From assembly GCA_963667675.1 (NCBI GenBank), contig OY763929.1, positions 2,232,001 through 2,296,000 on the forward strand: DNA of 64,000 bases, written 5' to 3'. The notes under the pieces were generated by a model. It saw nothing but the letters and a program-made list of their open reading frames with translations. It had not been told where the DNA came from and did not search any database. This stretch comes from G963667675 sp963667675 (GTDB lineage: Bacteria > Chloroflexota > Dehalococcoidia > Lucifugimonadales > UBA3495). Below, one piece after another: positions 53,183 through 61,900 of this stretch. Each line of letters opens with the position of its first letter. Position 1 is the stretch's first letter. Both the position numbers and the translations under genes were made by a program.

Positions 53183-54388
53183 ATGCCTCTTTGCAGCCTA
53201 GAGGAAGCCCTGGACGACCTTAAAGCGGGCAAGTTCGTCGTAGTAGTCGACGACGAGCGGCGGGAGAACGAGGGAGACCTGGTGATGCCCGCCGAGATGG
53301 TAACCCCCGAAGCGGTCAACTTCATGGTTACCCACGCCCGCGGCCTGCTTTGCATGCCGATGACCTGCGAGCGGCTGAGCGAGCTGGACATACCCCTGAT
53401 GCCCAGCCAGCACGCCACCCACAAACTCCCCACGGCCTACACCATGTCGGTGGACTACAACATCGGCACCACCACCGGCATATCGGCCGGCGACCGGGCC
53501 GCAACCATCCAGGCTTTAATCGACCCCGACGCCAGCCCAGGGGACTTCTCGCGCCCCGGACACCTGCTTCCTCTGCAGTACCACCCCGGCGGCGTTCTCG
53601 CCCGCCCCGGCCATACTGAAGCCATAATAGACCTGTGCAACATGGCCGGAATGTACCCCGCCGGCGTGGTGTGCGAGATTATGAACGAGGACGGCACCAT
53701 GTCCCGGCTGCCCGACTTGGAGACGTTCTCCCAGCACCACGGGCTCAAGATACTCAGCATCGCCCAGATCATCGCCCACCGCCGCCGGTCAGAGCGTCTC
53801 ATCGAACGGGTGGCAGAGGCCCGCCTGCCCACCAAGTACGGGAACTTTACCGCCTTCGCCTACCGCAGCGCCGTTGAGGAGGGGGAGCACATCGCCCTCA
53901 CTATCGGCGAGTGGAACAGTGAGGAACCGGTCTTGGTCCGAATCCACAGCGAGTGCCTGACAGGCGACGTTTTCGGCAGCGTCCGCTGCGATTGCGGCGA
54001 GCAAATCGAACTGGCTCTCAAGATTATCGCCGAGGAAGGCTCGGGGATACTGCTTTATATGCGGCAGGAGGGGCGCGGCATCGGCCTGCACAACAAGATC
54101 AAGGCCTACTCTCTACAGGACCACGGCTCGGACACCGTCGACGCCAACAGGAGCCTGGGATTCGACCCGGACCTCCGTCACTACGGCGCCGGCGCCCAGA
54201 TACTCCAAGACCTAGGGGTACGCAAGCTCCGTTTGTTGACCAACAACCCCCGCAAAGTCGTCGGCCTCGCCGGGTTTGACCTGGATATCGTGGAAAGGGT
54301 CCCCGTAGAGGGTGAGGTAACCGACGAGAACCGCGCCTATCTGCGGACCAAACGGGCGCGGATGGGCCACATCCTCGACAACTGCTAA
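53183..54388 (+). CDS. ribBA: Bifunctional DHBP synthase / GTP cyclohydrolase II
   Basis: This 401-residue protein has an N-terminal 3,4-dihydroxy-2-butanone-4-phosphate synthase (VVDDERRENEGDLVMPAEMV, HPGGVLARPGHTEA) and a C-terminal GTP cyclohydrolase II (RIHSECLTGDVFGSVRCDCG with the zinc cysteines, YMRQEGRGIGLHNKIKAY). It supplies both precursors of riboflavin. ribH is not in this cluster. It is convergent with prfB. Confidence 0.92.
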   Translation: MPLCSLEEALDDLKAGKFVVVVDDERRENEGDLVMPAEMVTPEAVNFMVTHARGLLCMPMTCERLSELDIPLMPSQHATHKLPTAYTMSVDYNIGTTTGISAGDRAATIQALIDPDASPGDFSRPGHLLPLQYHPGGVLARPGHTEAIIDLCNMAGMYPAGVVCEIMNEDGTMSRLPDLETFSQHHGLKILSIAQIIAHRRRSERLIERVAEARLPTKYGNFTAFAYRSAVEEGEHIALTIGEWNSEEPVLVRIHSECLTGDVFGSVRCDCGEQIELALKIIAEEGSGILLYMRQEGRGIGLHNKIKAYSLQDHGSDTVDANRSLGFDPDLRHYGAGAQILQDLGVRKLRLLTNNPRKVVGLAGFDLDIVERVPVEGEVTDENRAYLRTKRARMGHILDNC

Positions 54389-54397
54389 CCGTCTCCG

Positions 54398-55505
54398 CTA
54401 CGCCGTTTCCCTACCCACCGTCGTCAGCAGATACGCCTCGATAAACGGGTCCAGTTCCCCCTCCAGCACCTGTTCCGGCCTGGTGCTCTGGTGGTTGGTG
54501 CGGTGGTCTTTCACCGATTTATAGGGATGTAATACGTAACTCCGAATTTGGTTTCCCCACTCCGGGGTCACCCGCTCGCCCCGCAACTTGGCCAACTCCT
54601 CCGCTCGCTCTTCGTTTTGCCGGGCCAACAGCTTCGCCCGCAGAATGCGCATGGCGAATTCCCGGTTCTGGTGCTGGGACCGCTCGTTCTGGCAGGAAAT
54701 CACTATTCCCGTGGGAATGTGGGTCAACCGCACGGCGGAGGCCACTTTCTGGACGTTCTGACCTCCGGGCCCGCTGGACCGGAAAAAGTCCATTTTAATC
54801 TCGTCCGGCCGCACTTGAGCCTCAGATTCCTCTTCCGCCGCCGGCATCACCTCGACCGAGGCGAAGGAAGTGTGGCGGGCGTGACTGGGGTCGAAGGGGG
54901 ACAAGCGCACCAGCCGGTGGACCCCTCTCTCAGCATTCAGGTATCCCGACGCGTAAGTCCCGCCGATTTCCAGGATCCCACTGCGCAGCCCCGCTTCCTC
55001 ACCGTGGGACATGTCCATCACCTGCACCGGGCGGGACTGGTTCTCGGCCCATCGGAGGTACATTCGGAGCAGCATCTCCGCCCAGTCCTGGGAATCGGTG
55101 CCTCCCGCCCCAGCCTGGACCGTAACTATGGCCGGCCTGTCGTCGTAGGGGCCCGACAGCGTCAGGTTGATTTCTTCCCGGTGGAGGATGCGGGCAATAT
55201 CCTCCGCCTCGGTTTCCAATTGCTCGGCCAACGAACTGTCCTGTTCGTCTAAGGCCAAGTCAACCAATTCCGACAGGTTCTGGGCCCGGGACCTCAGGTC
55301 GCTCCACAGGGCCACTGTCTCTTTGAGGCGGACCAACTGCCGCATTTTCCGCTGGGCCTGCCTGGAGTCATCCCAGAAGTCGGGACTGGCCGCCTCCTTT
55401 TCTAGAAGGGCGATGGACTTTTCTTTGCCGGACAGGTCAAAGCCGCTCCACCACGGTTTCGACCTTCCGGTGTATCGCTTGTGCGGTTTGTTTAAGCTGC
55501 TCCAT
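54398..55505 (-). CDS. prfB: Peptide chain release factor 2 with programmed +1 frameshift
   Basis: The product has about 368 residues. The first 22 codons from ATG 55505 (after AGGAG) read MEQLKQTAQAIHRKVETVVE-RL and then meet an in-frame TGA. The rest is in the +1 frame: DLSGKEKSIALLEKEAASPD…, the codon-recognition SPF (RLSPFDPSHARH) and the GGQ tip (RSSGPGGQNVQKVASAVR). The shift site CTT-TGA-C lies at 55436-55442, with GGAG three bases upstream (55446-55449) acting as the stimulating Shine-Dalgarno. RF2 reads UAA and UGA, so it limits its own synthesis. Confidence 0.92.
55436..55449 (-). promoter_or_regulatory. prfB +1 frameshift signal
   Basis: The minus-strand order is GGAG, CGG, CTT, TGA, C. 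This is the same arrangement as in E. coli prfB: internal Shine-Dalgarno three bases from the slippery CTT, a weak UGA stop, then C. It is followed by the conserved +1 frame. Confidence 0.9.
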
Positions 55506-55605
55506 CTTCGATTCTCCTGAGGGTCATTCACGTCTTCCAGACCGCCTGCGCCGGCTGGACTGATTATCGCCGCTGTACGTCACTGAATTATACTATGGCT
55601 GCGCC

Positions 55606-57456
55606 TTGGGCATTGCAGCCCTTGTCTTGAGCACATCCGCCCGCGGCGTCAATCCGGGCCTTGCCTCGCCGGCGTATTGGGTGTTACAACTGCCTGGTTT
55701 CGGCGCGGAGGCGGCAATCCTGACGGTTGTAGGTGGAAAGCTGAATTACCCCTTCTTCATCGGTGTGTTGGCGGCGGCCGCCGTTGCAGTCCTGGCCTGC
55801 GGCGGCCCTGCGCCTACCCCGGCGGAGCCGACCCAGCCTCACACCCCAACTCCCACGACTGCCCCGGCTCCCACTTCCGCCTTTGTCCCGTCTCCCACCT
55901 CCACCCCATTCCCAACTCCAAGTCCAAGTCCAACTTCAGTCGCTGCCTTTACCCCCGCGCCGTCACCCTCTCCAACCGCAGTTCCGACGCCGTCTCAAGC
56001 GCCCCGGCCTTCAGCCGCGCCCACACCCTCGCCCACCGCCGCCCCAACCGGAGAGCAGATAGACTGGACACGGTGCGGGCCGTCCAACCTGGAATGCGGA
56101 TTCGTGGAGGTCCCGGCAGACTACCGGGACCCCGGCGGCGGCAGCATCAAGATTGCCGTCAACGTGCTGCGCGCCGGGTCGCCAGAGGAGCGCATCGGCT
56201 ATCTGCTGGTGAACCCGGGCGGCCCGGGGTCCAGCGGCATCGAGTTCGTTAACCGACTTGCCCTCGGACGCTTCCCCGACGAGCTAGTCGACCGTTTCGA
56301 CATCGTCGGCTTCGACCCCCGCGGGGTGGGAGAGTCGGAGCCTGAGTTCGCCTGCGGAGAGCCCGGCGAGCAGCTTGCCCTCTTGGCAACCATCGACGGG
56401 GACATAGACGCGCCGGAGGAGATTGCAGCCGGCGAGGCGGCGGCCAACCTGTGCATCCAGTCCATGGGGCCGGTCGGAGCCCTGCTGCACACCCTATACG
56501 TCGCCAACGACATGGATGAGATACGACGGGCCCTGGGAGCCGACCAAGTCTCCTACCTGGGGTTCTCCTACGGCTCCGCGGTGGGCATCTGGTACGCCAC
56601 CCTCTTTCCTCAGTCGGTCAGGGCCATGGTGGTTGACGGCGCCGACAACCCGGTAGACCCGTCCGCCACCAGGCAGGAACGCATCCAGGAAGCCATCGAG
56701 GAGGCTGCCCCCCTGGCCGACTTGCTGGAGCAAGCGTTGCTGGCTTGCGCCGACCCCGACTGCCCCATATACAACGGCGGCGACCCAGTGGGCTACTTCC
56801 TGGAAGCCGTTGAAAAGCTGGACTTGGTGGTCGCTGCGGCAGACGGGCATCCCCTGGCGGGGATATTCGGGGTGCTCTCGACGCTGTACACCCAGGAGAC
56901 GTGGCCCTGGCTGTGGCGCGGCCTTTATGAACTCAACGAGAGGGACGACCCGTCAATCCTGCTGCAATTCGCCAACATACAGTTTGGCCCCGAGCCCACA
57001 GCCGCCAACTTCACCGGGCACGTCAATTGCCTGGACAATTGGGCGCTGTTCCCGGAGTTGGACCGAGCCACGCTGCTGGAGGAGTCCCCGGTCATCGACG
57101 CCGTCCTGGAAGAAATGTTCCCGCTGCTGGCCGTCATAGACCCTGGGTTTCCCAGCGCATGCCTGTTCTACGATCAGTTCGCACCGGAACCCCTCGACGG
57201 GCCGCTGGACGGCGGAGGCGTCCCCATCCTGGTAGTCGGCAACCACTCGGACCCGTTTACCCCGTTCGGCGAGTCCGAAGAGCTGGTGGTCGACGTGCTC
57301 AGCAACGGCTACCTGGTGGAGACTTCCCATCCTTCCCACGTCGTCTATCCCGACAACCAATGCGTCAACAGGCTGGTGCACAGTGTGCTAATCGACGGCG
57401 TCTATCCCGCCGAAAAGCGAGTGTTCTGCCGGGAAGAATTGCCAGTTTCTAATTAG
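55606..57456 (+). CDS. Secreted TAP-type alpha/beta hydrolase lipoprotein
   Basis: The frame encodes up to 616 residues. A lipoprotein-like segment (FFIGVLAAAAVAVLACGG) and a Pro/Thr/Ser linker (~90 residues) precede a tripeptidyl-aminopeptidase-like domain. That domain has LLVNPGGPGSSGIEFVNRLA, DIVGFDPRGVGESEPEFACG, the nucleophile in LGFSYGSAVGIWYA, the acid in VGNHSDPFTPF and the His in SHPSHVVYPDNQC. The start is unsure: TTG 55606, GTG 55681 or CTG 55738, the last giving the best signal length. It likely removes N-terminal peptides outside the cell. Confidence 0.8.
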   Translation: MGIAALVLSTSARGVNPGLASPAYWVLQLPGFGAEAAILTVVGGKLNYPFFIGVLAAAAVAVLACGGPAPTPAEPTQPHTPTPTTAPAPTSAFVPSPTSTPFPTPSPSPTSVAAFTPAPSPSPTAVPTPSQAPRPSAAPTPSPTAAPTGEQIDWTRCGPSNLECGFVEVPADYRDPGGGSIKIAVNVLRAGSPEERIGYLLVNPGGPGSSGIEFVNRLALGRFPDELVDRFDIVGFDPRGVGESEPEFACGEPGEQLALLATIDGDIDAPEEIAAGEAAANLCIQSMGPVGALLHTLYVANDMDEIRRALGADQVSYLGFSYGSAVGIWYATLFPQSVRAMVVDGADNPVDPSATRQERIQEAIEEAAPLADLLEQALLACADPDCPIYNGGDPVGYFLEAVEKLDLVVAAADGHPLAGIFGVLSTLYTQETWPWLWRGLYELNERDDPSILLQFANIQFGPEPTAANFTGHVNCLDNWALFPELDRATLLEESPVIDAVLEEMFPLLAVIDPGFPSACLFYDQFAPEPLDGPLDGGGVPILVVGNHSDPFTPFGESEELVVDVLSNGYLVETSHPSHVVYPDNQCVNRLVHSVLIDGVYPAEKRVFCREELPVSN

Positions 57457-57484
57457 CGAAAGACCCTGGGCCAACCTGCCGAAT

Positions 57485-57844
57485 TTAGGCGGGTTCGGGG
57501 GCCGGCAGGGGAGGCGGGTCGGCGGATGGAACAACCAAGCCGCGGGCTACGGCCCAGGGAAGCAGGGCCCCCAAGAGATGCTCGATGCCGGGGACGGTCT
57601 TTTCGGCTAGGCACCGCTGCAGGTAGCTGTGGGCCGACGTGAAGGTGGGGAGGCGGTATCCGGCCGCGGCGACCTTGCGGAAGAAGGCAAAGTCGTCGGG
57701 GGCGGGCTTGCGCTCGGCGCGGGCGATGGTCCATTGGAGGCAGTGGTCGTCGACCATGGTCCGGATCTCGTTGTGGGATATTTCGAGGGCGAACTTGCGG
57801 CGCAGGGCGTTGATGCGAGACCTTATGTAGGATAGCTGGTTCAT
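57485..57844 (-). CDS. Hypothetical protein
   Basis: This 119-residue protein is not recognised. It starts MNQLSYIRSRINALRRKFAL, has a helical core with DDHCLQWTIARAERKP, AFFRKVAAAGYRLPTFTSAH and a Pro-rich end. ATG at 57844 has GGAGG nine bases upstream, so translation is likely. An interspersed repeat (copy C) lies just before its ribosome-binding site. It could belong to a repeat-associated gene family. Confidence 0.55.
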   Translation of the reverse strand: MNQLSYIRSRINALRRKFALEISHNEIRTMVDDHCLQWTIARAERKPAPDDFAFFRKVAAAGYRLPTFTSAHSYLQRCLAEKTVPGIEHLLGALLPWAVARGLVVPSADPPPLPAPEPA

Positions 57845-58889
57845 TTGGATTTACCTCCAGGTGGAAATTTTAGATCCCCTTCCATTTCCTCTCATTTACT
57901 CCCGTTTTTGAGAGCTTTGGACGGCTCGACGCGGCCGTTTCTTGGCTTGCCCCACGCTTTTCCTGGATACCGGCTTTCGCCGGTATGACGTGTTGGGGGC
58001 CGGGATGACGGTCGTGCATGGGTCTCCTTTTTGGGGAGTCGGCGGGGCGTGGGTTGGCCGCCCGGTCGGGATGGGTTTCATGTATTTCATGGTAGGGGGT
58101 TGGGTTGGGGGTGGGCAAGGGGGGAAATGTCAGTAATTTGGGGGAGCGTCTGAACTGTGATTCGTGGGATTCATTGGATGGACAGGATGGGGCGGTTTCC
58201 CCGGCAGTCGGTTCGTCTGTTCGAATGGTTCGACAAGCTCACCACGAACGGGATTGTGAAGGGATCGCCACCAACGGGCGGGGTCTTCGCCTCGCCGCGA
58301 ACGGACCGTCACACCTGGTGTAGGGGCGCCCCTTGTGGGCGCCCTGGGGCGATGGGGTCATAACCGTCATACCGGCGAAAGCCGGTATCCAGTCCCGCGC
58401 GCCCCGCTCGTCCTTCGATTTCCCCCTTCGAGAACCTCAGGACAGGCCCTTCGACTTCCCTCAGGACAGGCTCACCACGAACGGAGGGGGCGCGGGGCAA
58501 GGGCGCGAGATTCCCGCCTCCGCGGGAATGACGCGTTGGGGTGCGGGGGTTGGTTGGGGAAGGGTGATGGGTGCGGGGACAGGGGCTTGAGATTTCTCGG
58601 CTACGCTCGAAATGACAGGTGGGTGGATGCTGGGGTGACCGGTGTGGGGGCGGGCTGTTCGTGTGGTTCGACGAGCCCTTCGACTCCCTCAGGACAGGCC
58701 CTTCGACGGCGCTCAGGGCGAACGGAGGAGGGGCGGGAATGACTGGTGAGGCGGGGTTTAGACCCCTTGTTTTCTCGGGGAAATGCCGAGGCCTGGGCTG
58801 GGGATTTTCAATGATGTAGTAATGATTAGACAAGCGATTAGCAATCACGGAATGGGAATATTGAATTTTAGGAATTTAGATAATTGCTG
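57845..58889. other. Repeat-rich non-coding region
   Basis: No supported gene. The stretch is full of short repeats: palindromes at 57967-57986 and 58369-58388 (ATACCGGC, a 4-base loop, GCCGGTAT), variants like gattcccgcctccgcggg near 58510, ttctcggctacgctcg near 58590, and several 'ctcaccacgaacgg'/'ccctcaggacagg' pieces between 58230 and 58720. These look like REP/palindromic elements. GC drops sharply from 58800 on towards the next promoter. Confidence 0.6.
57860..57905 (-). repeat. Interspersed element, copy C
   Basis: On the minus strand it reads aaatgagaggaaatgg, aaggggatctaaa and atttccacc; it aligns to copy A (13231) without gaps at about 30 of 38 positions. It ends 16 bases upstream of the ATG of the 119-residue protein. 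Confidence 0.55.
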
Positions 58890-58919
58890 TTGACAAACGA
58901 TGAGAGATATAGTAATTAT
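58890..58919 (+). promoter_or_regulatory. Candidate promoter of the surface-protein gene
   Basis: TTGACA at 58890-58895 is followed, after 18 bases, by AATTAT at 58914-58919, in an AT-rich stretch. It lies 77 bases before the proposed start and is the best sigma-70-like site in the region. Confidence 0.45.
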
Positions 58920-58995
58920 GTATATCACACTGTACAAAGAGCAATGGCAATAGGCGGCAACGAGTTTGTCCGGTAACTGAATGGAGATGAAAGCT

Positions 58996-61900
58996 ATGAG
59001 TAGAGACAGCGTTGCCCGGTTGACCCGGAAGGTTGGGGGCAGGCTGGGGGGACTGTTGGCCCAGTTTCCCGGCCCGCGGTTGAATGTCTCCTTTATAAAG
59101 AGGGTTGGGGGCGAGTTTGGGGAGTGGTTGGCCCTGGATTCCCGCCTCCGGAGACCTTTGCGTAACCCCGGCTGTCCGTTCCCCCTTCGATTTCCCTCAG
59201 GACGAACGGACAGCCTAAGCCGAACCTATGCGATGGTCTTGGCGCGGGGAACGACGGTTGTGCGGAGGTTCCTGGATTCCGGCTTTCGCCGGAAAGACGG
59301 TGTTGTGCAAAGGTCTCTAGCCGGGGCCGGGACGATGGGTGGGCAGAGGTTTCTGGATTCCGGCTTTCGCCGGAAAGACGGGTTGGGGGCCGGGGTGAGG
59401 GTTGTGCAAAGGTCTCTAGCCGGGGCCGGGGTGATGGGTAGGCAGTGGGCCGGGGTCATGGTTAGGGAGGGGGACTTGGGGCGGCTGGCTTTGCACGTTT
59501 CTTTGGTGTTGTGCCTGCTTTTTACTTCCATGGGGATTTCCATAGCGCCGGTTGGGGCGTCCGGGTCCACGGCGCCGGCTACGCCGTCTTCGGTGTCGGT
59601 GACGCGTAGCGACGGGTCGCTGACGGCGTCGTGGGGTACAGTGGACGGGGCGACCAGCTACCATATTACTTATAGTTCGGACGGCAAGCAGAGCTGGAGC
59701 CTGGGGGCGCTGAACCACCCGGGCGCCAGCATCACCATCGGCGGGGTGGACAACGGCAAGACGTACTACGTGGGCGTCCGGGCCCGCAACTCCAGCGGCG
59801 ACAGCGGATGGACCAACTCCCCGGCATCGGGGCCGTATACGCCCGCGGCGGAGGCGCAGAACGCCGACCTCTCTTTCGGCGACGGCAGCATCGCCGACCA
59901 GTCCTGGCATAAGGACGATGCCATCACCACCCTGAACCTGCCCCAGGCGACGGGCGGCAGCGGGACCATCACCTACGGGCTCTCGCCGAGCCTGCCCAAC
60001 GGCCTGAGCTTCGACGCATCGGAGCGGACTATCAGCGGCACGCCCTCGGCGACTTCGGCCCAAGCCACCTACCGCTACACCGCCACCGACGGAACCGACA
60101 CCGTCATGCTGTCCTTCAAGGCGGAGGTGCTGGAAAAGGCCGGAGTAGGCTGCTCCAGCCTGAAGTCGTCTCTCTCGGTCAGCGCATCGACCAACCCATC
60201 ACACAGCATATATGCTCTTGCTTTGTCGATAAACTCCGCCAACGGCAGCGCGGACCAGGCGAAAATCGAATGGAAGAAGAAGAGTGACAGCACCTGGTCT
60301 TCGAGAACAGTGGACGCCAACATTTCAAAGGCGGCCATCGAAACCCTTGAATCGAACACCACCTACGAGGTGATGTTCGCCATAAAGTTCAACTCGAGCC
60401 ACCTCGACTTTGGGCACTGCGGCTGGAAATACACTGATGTAGCGGAAGGGACGACGGCGTCGCCGGCGGTCCCGCACAAGCCGAATGCGCCCACGGTGAC
60501 CCAGAACTCCACCACGCCCAAGACCAAGCTGAACGTGTCCTGGACGGCCACCTACGGCGCGCCCGCGGTCAGCGACTACAACGTGCAGTACAAGAAGACG
60601 AGCGACTCTTCCTGGACCAGCCACGCCCACACCGGAACGACCCTCTCCACCACCATCAGCGGCCTGACCGAGGGGACCGAGTACGAGGTGCAGGTGCAGG
60701 CAGGAAACAGCCAGGGCACCGGCTCATGGTCGGACTCCGGCAAGGCCAGCACCCAGGACAAGAACGTGGACCCGGAGTTCTCCGCCGACACGGCCACCCG
60801 CAGCATCGCGGAGAACTCGGCGGCGGACACGGCCATCGGCTCGGCGGTGACGGCCACCGACACCGAGAGCGACACGCTGACCTACTCCCTTAGCGGCACG
60901 GACGCCTCCTCTTTCAGCATAGACAGCGCCACCGGCCAGATAAAGGTGGGCTCCGGGACTTCCCTGGACTACGAATCGACGACCTCCTACTCCGTAACGG
61001 TGGGCGTCAGCGACAATAAGGACAGCAGCGGCACGGCGGACACGGAGGTTGACGACACCATAACGGTGACCATCAGCGTGACGGACGTGAAGGAGCCGCC
61101 GGCGGCGTTGAGCGCATTGACGGCTACGGCCACGGCCAAGACGAAGATCGAATTGTCCTGGACGGGAGTGAATACGGCGGGCCGCCCGGACATCACCCAA
61201 TACGTGATCGAAACCCGCAAGAAGGGAACGACTGATTGGCAGGGGTCAACGGTGTGGAAGTCCTCGGCATTGACCGTCACGTTCACCTGGGGAAGCCGGA
61301 CAGCGGACACGACCTATGAAATACGGGTGCAGGCCGAGAACGACGAGGGCAATGGTCCGTGGACGACCGTCGAAGCGACGACGTGGTCGAACGACAACCC
61401 GACCTTCGCCGACGACACGGCGACGCGCTCGATTGCGGAGAACTCGGCGGCGGGGACCAGCATCGGCGCGGCGGTGACGGCGACGGACGCAGAGGGCGAT
61501 ACGCTGACGTACTCGCTCACCGGCGCGGACGCGAGCGACTTTAGCATCGACTCGGCGACGGGGCAGATCAAGACCAAGTCGGCCCTGGACTACGAGGACG
61601 ACAGCTCCTACAGCGTGACGGTGGGTGTCAGCGACAAGAAAGACAACTACAGCGACGCGGACACGGTGGTTGACGACACCATCACAGTCACCATCAACGT
61701 GACGGACGTCAACGAAGTCCCGACCTTCGATGACGGGGACACGGCCACCCGCAACATTGCCGAGAACTCGGCTTCGGGAACCAACGTCGGCGCGGCGGTC
61801 GCGGCCACCGACCCGGAGAGCGACGCGCTGACCTACTCGCTGACGGGCACGGACGCATCCAAGTTCGACATCGGCTCCAGCACCGGGCAGATAACGGTGA

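Noticed and set aside
57845..58890. CRISPR array
   Set aside because: The repeats are dispersed, of different kinds and uneven spacing, and no cas gene is near.
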